From IMG/VR virus record IMGVR_UViG_3300010883_000681, positions 1-20,281 of that record: DNA of 20,281 bases; one strand, written 5' to 3'. Positions 13,548-20,281 of the stretch are shown here, piece by piece. Position 1 is the stretch's first letter. Each line of letters starts with the position of its first letter. Source of the DNA: a virus. The notes beneath the pieces were generated by a model. It made no database searches. It had not been told where the DNA came from and saw only the letters and a list, made by a program, of their open reading frames with translations. The translations under genes and the position numbers were made by a program.

Positions 13548-15284
13548 ATGAAATACGTATTAGATTTGGAATGTGATAATTTTTTATACGATGTTAAAAG
13601 AGTACATTGTATAGTTATGAAAGACATTGAAACGCAAAAAATATATACCGATTTAGATGATTGCTTAAAGCGATATCAAAAAGCAGAACTTATTATAGGG
13701 CATAATGTTATTGCTTTTGATTGTAAAGTTATTGAAAAAATATATAACATTAAAACAAATGCAAAACTATTTGACACTTTAATAGCAGCTCGATTGGTAT
13801 GGTCGCATATAAGAGAATATGATTTTAAAAATATCCATACTGGTTATCCTAAAAATTTAATTGGTAGACAAAGTTTAGAATCATGGGGGCACCGTTTAAA
13901 ATTACATAAAGGTACACCTCCTGATAAGTGGGATGTGTTTACACCTGAAATGTTAAAGTATTGCATTCAAGATGTAGAAGTAACGCATGTTTTATATAAT
14001 AAGATAATTGAAAAAAAGTATTCACAAGAAGCATTAGATTTAGAACATAATGTTCAATTAGCTTGCGTAGGTATGATGAACAACGGCATACAATTTGATT
14101 CATTAAAAGCTAAAAGACTTTATAGCGAGTTATCAAATCAAAGATCAGACTTAGAAGCACAGCTTTTAGAATACTTTCCACCTTGGGTTGAAGAAAAAGA
14201 ATTTATACCTAAAGTAAATAATAAATCCAGAGGATATACTAAGGGTGTTCCATTTATTAAAAAAACTACAATTGATTTTAATCCTGGATCAAGGGATCAC
14301 ATAGCATTTAGATTAAAAACAACAAGAGGATGGAAGCCAAAAGAATTTACACCAGATGGTAAGCCTAAAGTAGATGATGCAATTTTATCTACACTTAAAT
14401 GGCCAGAAGCTAAAGTGCTTGCTAATTACTTTATGATTCAAAAGCGCTTAGGTATGCTAGCTGAAGGCAAAAATGCTTGGTTAAAGCTAGAAAAACAAAA
14501 CCGTATATATGCTGGCATTAATAGTAATGGAGCAGTTACAGGCAGATGCACTCACTCAAATCCTAATCTAGGTCAAGTGCCAAGTGTTAGAGCTAAGTAT
14601 GGATCTGAATGTAGAGAATTGTTTACAGCTAAAGAAGGGCATTTATTAGTAGGTGCTGATATGTCACAGCTTGAGCTAAGAATGCTAGGTCACTATATGC
14701 ACCCGTTTGACAATGGCGAATATGCTAATGATGTTATTAATGGTGATATACATACACGAACATTAGAAGCTCTTGAATTAGAGCCTACACAACGCGCACT
14801 AGCTAAAAGATTTATATACACATTTTTATATGGTGGAGGAGCTAAGCGCATAGCAGAAGTTATGGATGCTAAAGTAAGCGAAGGCGCAAGACTTAAAGCA
14901 ATGTTCTTACAAAAAATTCCTGCACTAAAAATATTAATAGATAAAGTGCAAGCTGCATCACAAATTAGAGGAGACATTAAAGGTCTTGACGGTAGGCGCA
15001 TATTTATACGCTCCCCTCATGCTGCTCTAAATAGTTTGTTGCAAAGCGCTGGCGCAATATGTTCAAAGTATTGGATTGATAACTTAAGATGTTATTTATC
15101 AGAAGATATAAAACTTGTAGGGTGGATTCACGATGAAGTTATTTTAGAAGTAAAAGAAGATCAAGCACATTATGCTAAGAAAATTGTTATACAAGCAATA
15201 GAAGATATAGCTCCTCGCATAGGGCTAAGAGTTCACTTAACCGGAGATAGCAGAATTGGTAAAAACTGGAAAGAAATCCATTGA
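13548..15284 (+). CDS. T7-like family A DNA polymerase with 3'-5' exonuclease, 578 aa
   Basis: Replicative polymerase. The proofreading exonuclease has Asp6, Glu8 (LDLECD), Asp58 (IAFDCK) and Asp142 (IQDVEVT), matching T7 Asp5, Glu7, Asp65, Asp174. Polymerase motifs: motif A Asp371 (GADMSQLELR), O-helix Lys420 and Tyr424 (AKRFIYTFLYGG; T7 Lys522, Tyr526), and motif C Asp529 (WIHDEV). At 578 aa it is about 125 residues shorter than T7 gp5 (704). Of these, 72 are lost between Asp142 and Asp371, where T7 carries the thioredoxin-binding insertion in the thumb; residues 210-245 are a short basic remnant. Use of host thioredoxin is therefore doubtful. AGGAG at 13539-13543 supports the ATG. The 3' end overlaps the HNH gene. 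Confidence 0.96.
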   Translation: MKYVLDLECDNFLYDVKRVHCIVMKDIETQKIYTDLDDCLKRYQKAELIIGHNVIAFDCKVIEKIYNIKTNAKLFDTLIAARLVWSHIREYDFKNIHTGYPKNLIGRQSLESWGHRLKLHKGTPPDKWDVFTPEMLKYCIQDVEVTHVLYNKIIEKKYSQEALDLEHNVQLACVGMMNNGIQFDSLKAKRLYSELSNQRSDLEAQLLEYFPPWVEEKEFIPKVNNKSRGYTKGVPFIKKTTIDFNPGSRDHIAFRLKTTRGWKPKEFTPDGKPKVDDAILSTLKWPEAKVLANYFMIQKRLGMLAEGKNAWLKLEKQNRIYAGINSNGAVTGRCTHSNPNLGQVPSVRAKYGSECRELFTAKEGHLLVGADMSQLELRMLGHYMHPFDNGEYANDVINGDIHTRTLEALELEPTQRALAKRFIYTFLYGGGAKRIAEVMDAKVSEGARLKAMFLQKIPALKILIDKVQAASQIRGDIKGLDGRRIFIRSPHAALNSLLQSAGAICSKYWIDNLRCYLSEDIKLVGWIHDEVILEVKEDQAHYAKKIVIQAIEDIAPRIGLRVHLTGDSRIGKNWKEIH

Positions 15285-15768
15285 TAAAATTGGAAAAAAA
15301 TATATAAGCATCCCAGTCACTGGGCGCATATTAAAAAAAGGCGACAAAATAAATAACTTATATTTTGTAGGTTATGTAAAGAATATTAATAGTATGCGTG
15401 AAAAATGGTGTAGTGACAAATCGTGGTGGCACTTAAATATTAGAGAAACACACAGAGGTGCAAAGCGCAGGGCTGAACATAAAGGTATAGAATTTGATAT
15501 TACAATTAAATACTTAAAAAGCATTTGGCCAAACGATAGCTTGTGCCCAGTTTTCAATTCTCCAATGACATTTGTTAATAAAGTAAAATGGAGATCAGCA
15601 TCTTTAGATAGAATTAATTCTGATAAAGGTTACATTGTTGGAAATGTTCAGTGGATCTCAACAAAAGCAAACACATTAAAATCTAATGCACATCCGTATG
15701 AACTTATGAGACTCGCGCGTTACTTGGTAAATCAATTAACGGAGCAAGAAGAAAATGCCAAAAAGTAA
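15256..15768 (+). CDS. HNH-type endonuclease, 170 aa
   Basis: Predicted free-standing homing-type nuclease. The signature is the second half of the phage HNH family: RRAEHKGIEFD (71-81), CPVFNSP (97-103), SASLDRINSDKGY (114-126), GNVQWIS (129-135) and AN-LK around 138-142. The first conserved His of a classical HNH is not obvious; the Cys-Pro at 97-98 stands near that place. TTG start at 15256 lies inside the polymerase gene, with GGAG at 15243-15246 and 9 bases spacing; the next Met is at residue 47. T7 also has an HNH-like gene (5.3) just after DNA polymerase, so the place is conserved. The first ~50 residues are basic and may bind DNA. Confidence 0.8.
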   Translation: MVKTGKKSIDKIGKKYISIPVTGRILKKGDKINNLYFVGYVKNINSMREKWCSDKSWWHLNIRETHRGAKRRAEHKGIEFDITIKYLKSIWPNDSLCPVFNSPMTFVNKVKWRSASLDRINSDKGYIVGNVQWISTKANTLKSNAHPYELMRLARYLVNQLTEQEENAKK

Positions 15769-16513
15769 ATTATTAATAGATGGTGATATTATTGCTTATC
15801 AAATTACAACTCAAATAGAAGAAGCTATTCATTGGGGTAACGACTTATGGACTTTACATAGTGATTTTAAAACTGCTAAAGATCATTTACATACATATAT
15901 AAAAACATTAAAAGAAAATTTATACTTACCAGATATTATAATATTTTTAACTGATGGATCTGAAAACTTTAGAAAACAATTATATCCAGCTTATAAAGCA
16001 AATAGAAAAAATAAGCGCAAACCAACATGTTTACCTGAAATGCGCAAATATATGATAGAAGAATTTAATGCTATAACAGAACCCAGACTAGAAGCTGATG
16101 ATTTATTAGGCATATATTCAACAAAACCAAGCTATAAAAACAGCATTGTGGTCTCTTTAGATAAAGATCTAAGGACTATACCAGGAAGACTATCACCAGA
16201 TGGCTCAAATATTCTTAAGATTACTAAGAAAAAAGCAATATATAGTCATGCAACACAAATATTAATAGGCGATACAACTGATAATTATCCAGGTTGTCCA
16301 GGTATTGGGCCTAAAACAGCTGCTAAATTGTTTGCAGATGTAGAAGGTGCCACAACAATGGAACCATATTGGGGAGTTATTGTTAAAGCATATAATAAAG
16401 CAGGACTCACAGAAGCAGACGCACTTACACAAGCACGAATATCTTACATACTACAGAGCAAAGACTATGACTTCAAAAGTAAAAAAATCAAATTGTGGCA
16501 ACCACTTAGTTGA
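15755..16513 (+). CDS. T7 gp6-like 5'-3' exonuclease, 252 aa
   Basis: FEN/PIN-type nuclease that removes RNA primers and degrades DNA 5' to 3'. Metal-binding acidic residues are visible: Asp9/Asp11 (LIDGD), Asp67 (LTDG), Glu113, Asp115, Asp116 (LEADDLLG), Asp136/Asp138 (SLDKD) and Asp173/Asp176 (GDTTDNYPG). The helix-three-turn-helix DNA-binding motif is CPGIGPKTAAKLF (181-193). The YKANR region (80-84) is the basic clamp of the family. T7 gp6 is 300 aa, so this is somewhat short. The start overlaps the HNH gene by 14 bases, with GGAG at 15741-15744 as the ribosome binding site. Confidence 0.93.
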   Translation: MPKSKLLIDGDIIAYQITTQIEEAIHWGNDLWTLHSDFKTAKDHLHTYIKTLKENLYLPDIIIFLTDGSENFRKQLYPAYKANRKNKRKPTCLPEMRKYMIEEFNAITEPRLEADDLLGIYSTKPSYKNSIVVSLDKDLRTIPGRLSPDGSNILKITKKKAIYSHATQILIGDTTDNYPGCPGIGPKTAAKLFADVEGATTMEPYWGVIVKAYNKAGLTEADALTQARISYILQSKDYDFKSKKIKLWQPLS

Positions 16514-16703
16514 TACAAATCCAAATCATTATAATAAGTATAAAATTCAACCTAGAGAATTTATTACAGAAAATAATATACCGTATAACGAAGCTAATAT
16601 TATTAAATATATTTGCAGATGGCGCGATAAAGGAGGCATAACTGACTTACATAAAGTAATTAATTATGCTCAATATTTAATTGACAAAGAAAATAATAAG
16701 TAA
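16467..16703 (+). CDS. DUF3310 phage protein, 78 aa
   Basis: The sequence NPNHYNKYKIQPREFI (residues about 18-33), followed by NEANIIKYICRWRDKGG and DLHKVINYAQYL, is the DUF3310 pattern (x-PxHY ... NxxKYxxRxxxKGG ... DLxKaxxYl). T7 gp1.7, a nucleoside monophosphate kinase-like protein, contains a domain of this type. An in-frame ATG at 16347 would add 40 residues that only mirror the exonuclease gene in another frame, so the start is set at ATG 16467, a 47-base overlap with the exonuclease. A nucleotide-metabolism role is possible; activity is not proven for such short versions. Confidence 0.75.
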   Translation: MTSKVKKSNCGNHLVDTNPNHYNKYKIQPREFITENNIPYNEANIIKYICRWRDKGGITDLHKVINYAQYLIDKENNK

Positions 16704-16725
16704 TGGGGGCATGTTTAGATAACAG

Positions 16726-16932
16726 ATGGACATAAATATAACAGAAAACTTAATGCCAACGCAAACAGATGATCTAATTAAATGGTTAGATAGGATATAC
16801 GCATTGCAAAATACTCAGCCTACAGATGATATTCAGACTATTATGTTTAGAGCAGGGCAAAGAAGCGTTATTGATTTTTTAAAACATAGATCAGAAACAG
16901 AAAATAACTTATTAACAAAGGTGATTAAATAA
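16726..16932 (+). CDS. Hypothetical protein, 68 aa
   Basis: Small acidic protein just before the structural genes, beginning MDINITENLM. A helical centre (LIKWLDRIYALQ) and a second helix (FRAGQRSVIDFLKHRSE) are visible. No strong ribosome binding site precedes the ATG; GGGGG at 16704-16708 is too far. The stop overlaps the next ATG by one base. It sits where T7 has genes 6.5-7. I do not recognise it. Confidence 0.6.
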   Translation: MDINITENLMPTQTDDLIKWLDRIYALQNTQPTDDIQTIMFRAGQRSVIDFLKHRSETENNLLTKVIK

Positions 16933-17153
16933 TGTGTGGCTCAAAAAAAGTAATAAATCCTCCGGCACCGGAACCTATAGCAGCTGTTCCAGTTACGGCG
17001 CAAAATCAAAAAATTCCTGAGCTAGACTTAGCTATAGAAAGCGATAACGATAAAGACACTAAAAAGAAAAATTCTAAAAGAACAGGTAAGAAATCATTAA
17101 GAAGTGATGGCTTAGCTGTAACTCCAGTAAATAGTCTTAACATACCTAATTAA
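16932..17153 (+). CDS. T7 gp7.3-like virion assembly protein, 73 aa
   Basis: Short protein starting MCGSKKVINP, with a Pro-rich N-terminal part, an acidic centre and a Lys-rich stretch (KDTKKKNSKRTGKKSLRS) before a C-terminus ending SLNIPN. T7 gp7.3 (99 aa) has a similar GRKKARAGGKKSL stretch and ends GGGINI, and its gene lies immediately before the portal gene, as here. T7 gp7.3 is a minor virion component needed for adsorption or head-tail assembly. The assignment rests on place and the C-terminal pattern, so it is moderate. Cys2 is not in a signal-peptide context. Confidence 0.55.
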   Translation: MCGSKKVINPPAPEPIAAVPVTAQNQKIPELDLAIESDNDKDTKKKNSKRTGKKSLRSDGLAVTPVNSLNIPN

Positions 17154-17155
17154 AT

Positions 17156-18742
17156 ATGTACGAAACAAATAATGTTAAAAAAATGTATGAAAAGCTAAGC
17201 GCTAAAAAAGATCAGTTTGTTGATCGCGGCAGAGAATGCAGTGAATTAACTATATCTTCTTTATTACCTGCTGAAGGCTTTGGTTCATCATCAGACTTAT
17301 ACACACCATACCAATCTGTAGGAGCTAGAGGTGTTAACAACTTAGCTTCAAAATTATTATTGTTATTATTGCCACCTAATGAGCCATTCTTTAGACTCAC
17401 AATGGGTGCACAAGTTAAAAAAGAATTAGAAGAAAATGAAGAATTATTTAGTGATGTTGAAAAATCACTAGCTAAAATTGAACGCGAAGTTATGCGCCAT
17501 ATTGAAGAGACAGCTTTGCGTGTACCAACGTTTGAAGCTCTTAAGCATTTAATTGTAGCAGGCAATGTACTTGTACACTTACCTAAAACAAATAAAATGA
17601 AAGTATATAACATATCTCAATATTGTGTTGAGAGAGATGCAGATAGTAATTTATTACAAATTATTATTAAAGAATCAGTTTCACCAAAATCATTAGATCC
17701 AGAAACTAGGGAAGCATGTCAGGTAACTGATAAAGACACGGACGTCGACATCTATACTAATATAGAAAAAAGTTTAGATGGTAATTTTTATGTATACCAA
17801 TGCTGTAATGATTATATTATTGAAAGCAGTAAAGGCAAATATAAAGAAGATGACTTACCTTTTATGGCTTTAAGAATGGTCAGAGTTGATTCAGAAAGTT
17901 ATGGTCGTGGTTATGTAGAAGAGTTTCTTGGCGATTTAAAATCATTAGAGGGCTTATCAAAAGCACTGTTAGAATCATCAGCAGCATGCAGTAAAGTAGT
18001 ATTTATGGTTAAGCCTAATGCTACGACTAAAAAAAGAGATTTGGTTGAAGCATCTAATGGCGATATCATAACTGGAAATCGAGAAGACGTAACAACGCTC
18101 CAAGCCGAAAAGCAATATGATCTCCAAGTAGTTGAAAGAGTTATTAATTCTTTAACTGAAAGATTAGCATTTGCTTTTTTATTACAATCAGGAGTTGTTA
18201 GAGATGCTGAACGAGTTACTGCAGAAGAAATTAGAAAACTAGCTAACGAATTAGAGTCCTCATTAGGTGGACTATACTCATTACTATCGCAAGAATTTCA
18301 ATTGCCATTAGTTAATTTACTAATGAAAAGAATGGGATCAAAAGGTACAATACCAAAACTACCTAAAGGATCTATAACACCTGCTATTGTTACTGGTGTC
18401 GCGGCATTAGGGCGTGGTAATGACTTATTAAAACTAAGAGCATTCATTGAAGACATAGGCTCTTTAGCTCAAATTAATCCTGAAGCAGTGCAACTAATTA
18501 ATATAAATGATTTGATTAATAGAATAGCAACATCTCACGGAATAGATACAGAAGGCTTACTTAAAAATCCAGAAGCAATTGCTGCAGAGCAACAACAAGC
18601 TCAACAACAGCAAATGGCACAACAAGTTACGCAAGGCGCTACACCAGCTGTAGCATCAGGTGTAATGCAAGGAGTTCAAGACGGAACAGTAGATCCAGAA
18701 CAATTAGCACAAGCAGCACAAGGAATGATGGAGCAACAATAA
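17156..18742 (+). CDS. T7 gp8-like portal (head-tail connector) protein, 528 aa
   Basis: Forms the dodecameric portal at one capsid vertex, through which DNA is packaged and ejected. Length matches T7 gp8 (536 aa). Family features seen: an N-terminal region with LYTPYQSVGARGVNNLASKL (about 43-62), LLLPPNEPFFRL after it, RVDSESYGRGYVEEFLGDLK (about 242-261) and a helical segment RVTAEEIRKLANELE (about 356-370). The C-terminal 50 residues are rich in Gln and Ala, typical for the wing/barrel end of these portals. The gene starts two bases after the gp7.3-like gene and ends one base before the scaffold gene. Confidence 0.93.
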   Translation: MYETNNVKKMYEKLSAKKDQFVDRGRECSELTISSLLPAEGFGSSSDLYTPYQSVGARGVNNLASKLLLLLLPPNEPFFRLTMGAQVKKELEENEELFSDVEKSLAKIEREVMRHIEETALRVPTFEALKHLIVAGNVLVHLPKTNKMKVYNISQYCVERDADSNLLQIIIKESVSPKSLDPETREACQVTDKDTDVDIYTNIEKSLDGNFYVYQCCNDYIIESSKGKYKEDDLPFMALRMVRVDSESYGRGYVEEFLGDLKSLEGLSKALLESSAACSKVVFMVKPNATTKKRDLVEASNGDIITGNREDVTTLQAEKQYDLQVVERVINSLTERLAFAFLLQSGVVRDAERVTAEEIRKLANELESSLGGLYSLLSQEFQLPLVNLLMKRMGSKGTIPKLPKGSITPAIVTGVAALGRGNDLLKLRAFIEDIGSLAQINPEAVQLININDLINRIATSHGIDTEGLLKNPEAIAAEQQQAQQQQMAQQVTQGATPAVASGVMQGVQDGTVDPEQLAQAAQGMMEQQ

Positions 18743-18743
18743 T

Positions 18744-19493
18744 ATGGTAGATAGTATAGTAATAAACAAAGATGCAGAAACAACTGCTGAGAAACCAGTA
18801 GAAGAAAGTCAAGTAGAAGCTACAGAAGTAGCACCTACACCAGAGGTAGAAAAAATATTAGGTAAATTTGAAACTCAAGAAGACCTAGTTAATGCATATA
18901 AAGAACTAGAGTCTAAAATAGGATCTCCTAAAGAAGAGCCTAAAGAAGAGCTTAAACAAGAAAGCAATTTAGAAATACAAGAACAAGCAGAAGAAGTGGT
19001 TAATGCTGCTAATCTTGATATGGAACAATTACAAAATGAATTTGCTGAAAACGGTAAATTGAATGATAATTCTTTAGCTAAACTTAAATCAGTTGGAATA
19101 TCTGAGGATATTGTAAAGGGTTATATAGAAGGCCAACAAGCTGTTGCTAAGCAAATAGAAAGTGATATTAAATCTGTAGCAGGTGGAAATGACGGTTATA
19201 CCGACATGATAACTTGGGCAAAAGAAAATTTAAGCGCTGATGAAGTGTCTGCTTATAATCGTGTGGTTAATGGTAGAGATATTGAAGCAACTAAATTAGC
19301 TGTAGCCGGACTTAAATCGCGCATGGGTAGTGATGCAGAGCCTAACTTAATTAGAGGCAAAGCACCTACATCACAATCACAGTTTGATTCTATGGCTCAG
19401 ATTACTGATGCTATGAAGGATCCTAGATATGCAAAAGATTCTGCATTTCGAAACGAAGTAAAAGCTAAGATCGATAGATCTGATATTTACTAA
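18744..19493 (+). CDS. T7 gp9-like capsid scaffolding protein, 249 aa
   Basis: Internal scaffold that directs procapsid assembly and leaves before DNA packaging. The N-terminal ~90 residues are acidic and low in complexity (many Glu, Pro, Thr). The C-terminal half is helical and follows T7 gp9: an NDNSLAKLKSVGIS and YIEGQQA region, then VNGRDIEATKLAV, and the end AMKDPRYAKDSAFRNEV resembling T7 AMSDPRYRTDANYRRQV. This end is the part that contacts the capsid protein. It lies between portal and capsid genes, as in all T7-like phages. It is shorter than T7 gp9 (307 aa), mostly in the variable acidic part. Confidence 0.9.
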   Translation: MVDSIVINKDAETTAEKPVEESQVEATEVAPTPEVEKILGKFETQEDLVNAYKELESKIGSPKEEPKEELKQESNLEIQEQAEEVVNAANLDMEQLQNEFAENGKLNDNSLAKLKSVGISEDIVKGYIEGQQAVAKQIESDIKSVAGGNDGYTDMITWAKENLSADEVSAYNRVVNGRDIEATKLAVAGLKSRMGSDAEPNLIRGKAPTSQSQFDSMAQITDAMKDPRYAKDSAFRNEVKAKIDRSDIY

Positions 19494-19638
19494 ACATTAC
19501 ATTCCATTTTTGGAAGTAGTGAAAACCAGACAATAAATACAAAGAAATAACTTGACCTACTAAGGTAGACAATCTAGCTAAATACTTTTAAATAAAAGTC
19601 GGTTGATTAAAATTAACCTTTATCAAGGAGATAAAATT
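19494..19638 (+). promoter_or_regulatory. Leader of the capsid gene with several hairpins
   Basis: A 145-base gap, the longest within the late region. Three inverted repeats are visible: TTCCA/TGGAA around TTTT (19502-19515), ACTTTTA/TAAAAGT around AA (19584-19599), and GGTTGATT/AATTAACC (19601-19618, one G-U). The last two are in tandem and end about 20 bases before the ATG, next to AAGGAG (19625-19630). TTGACC at 19552-19557 resembles a -35 box but has no good -10. In T7 the corresponding gap holds a phage promoter and an RNase III site, giving very high capsid expression. A phage promoter is expected here but cannot be recognised. Confidence 0.5.
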
Positions 19639-20281
19639 ATGGCAGCAGGTGTACCAGCTAGTATTGGTCGTATTAATGCAGCAAACGCAGAAGACGCACT
19701 TTTTCTAAAAGTGTTCGGTGGCGAAGTAATTGCAGCATACGAACAAGCTAGCGTAACTCAAGGCGCTGATATGGTGAGATCAATCTCATCTGGAAAATCA
19801 GCAACATTTCCGGTAATCGGAAGAACAGCAGCAGCATATCATGTGCCGGGCGCTGAGATAGTAGGAACAGACATTAACCACAACGAGAGAGTTATAACAA
19901 TTAACGACCTCTTAGTGTCTAGTGCTTTCTTATCAAACATAGAAGAAGCTAAGAATCACTATGATGTGAGATCTATTTACTCAACTGAGTTAGGTAGAGC
20001 TTTAGCTTTTCAAAAAGATAAACATATATTACAAACTATAGGTCTTGCATCATTAGGTGGTGCTGGAGCAACTGGTTTAGACGCAGGTACAACTGTGACT
20101 AATACTGGGATTGCTTCTGCAACAGCAGCTACAGCAGCTAACGCTGTGATCCAAGCACTATTTGATGCAGCAAGTGCATTGGATTCTCACTATGTTCCTA
20201 AAGAAGGTCGTAAGGCTTTCATTAGATTAGAAGAGTATTACAAACTTGCTAATGCAACTAATGCAGTTAATGTAGATTTCA
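19639..20281 (+). CDS. T7 gp10-like major capsid protein, 5' part
   Basis: Runs off the window end; 214 codons are visible. The N-terminal part contains ALFLKVFGGEVIAAYEQ, DMVRSISSGKSATFPVIGR and NHYDVRSIYSTELGRALA, which match T7 gp10 closely (ALFLKVFGGEV, HMVRSISSGKSAQFPVLGR, NHYDVRSEYTSQLG). This is an HK97-fold shell protein forming hexamers and pentamers. The ATG follows AAGGAG (19625-19630) with an 8-base spacer. The Ala/Thr-rich stretch at about 145-175 is like the variable part of the family. It is the third gene of the portal-scaffold-capsid series. Confidence 0.95.
   Translation, partial: MAAGVPASIGRINAANAEDALFLKVFGGEVIAAYEQASVTQGADMVRSISSGKSATFPVIGRTAAAYHVPGAEIVGTDINHNERVITINDLLVSSAFLSNIEEAKNHYDVRSIYSTELGRALAFQKDKHILQTIGLASLGGAGATGLDAGTTVTNTGIASATAATAANAVIQALFDAASALDSHYVPKEGRKAFIRLEEYYKLANATNAVNVDF

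Overview
The window is the left part of a T7-like podovirus genome (Autographiviridae type), read almost entirely on the + strand. Single-subunit RNA polymerase, gp2.5-type SSB, gp3-type endonuclease, a gp3.5-type protein, primase-helicase, family A DNA polymerase, 5'-3' exonuclease, portal, scaffold and capsid follow the T7 order. The DNA is strongly AT-rich, TTA is the dominant leucine codon, and an integrase lies next to a tRNA-Leu gene just upstream of the RNA polymerase. That layout is known from marine temperate T7-like phages, notably those of SAR11 (Pelagibacterales). The host assignment is inference.

Layout. 1-389: non-coding left end with inverted repeats, one of which (303-329) recurs at 3437-3463. 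390-3365: about ten very small, unrecognised early genes, often overlapping by a few bases, interrupted by two intrinsic terminators (2284-2317, 3389-3432). 3553-5793: a likely lysogeny/regulation segment with an unknown protein, a gene-poor stretch, a MarR-like winged-helix regulator, a complete tRNA-Leu(UAA) on the minus strand, and a tyrosine integrase. 5972-8401: RNA polymerase. 8464-9755: SSB, Holliday-junction endonuclease, and a degenerate homologue of T7 lysozyme. 9752-11776: nucleotide metabolism. 11773-16703: replication (primase-helicase, DNA polymerase, HNH nuclease, exonuclease, DUF3310 protein). 16726-20281: virion morphogenesis up to the truncated major capsid gene.

The most notable part is 9752-11776. 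Four abutting or overlapping genes encode a MazG-like nucleotide pyrophosphohydrolase, a P-loop deoxynucleotide kinase, a thymidylate-synthase-family enzyme and a dCMP deaminase. The synthase-like protein aligns almost gaplessly with E. coli ThyA but has Asp at position 177, where thymidylate synthases have the Asn that selects dUMP. Asp at this site is the hallmark of dCMP hydroxymethylases such as T4 gp42. The cluster thus parallels the T4 5-hydroxymethyl-dCMP pathway (dCTPase, hydroxymethylase, dNMP kinase, dCMP deaminase), and I predict that this phage may make a modified cytosine nucleotide. A second notable point is that the gp3.5 homologue (9354-9755) has lost all visible zinc ligands. 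It is unlikely to be an amidase and may act only as an RNA polymerase regulator.
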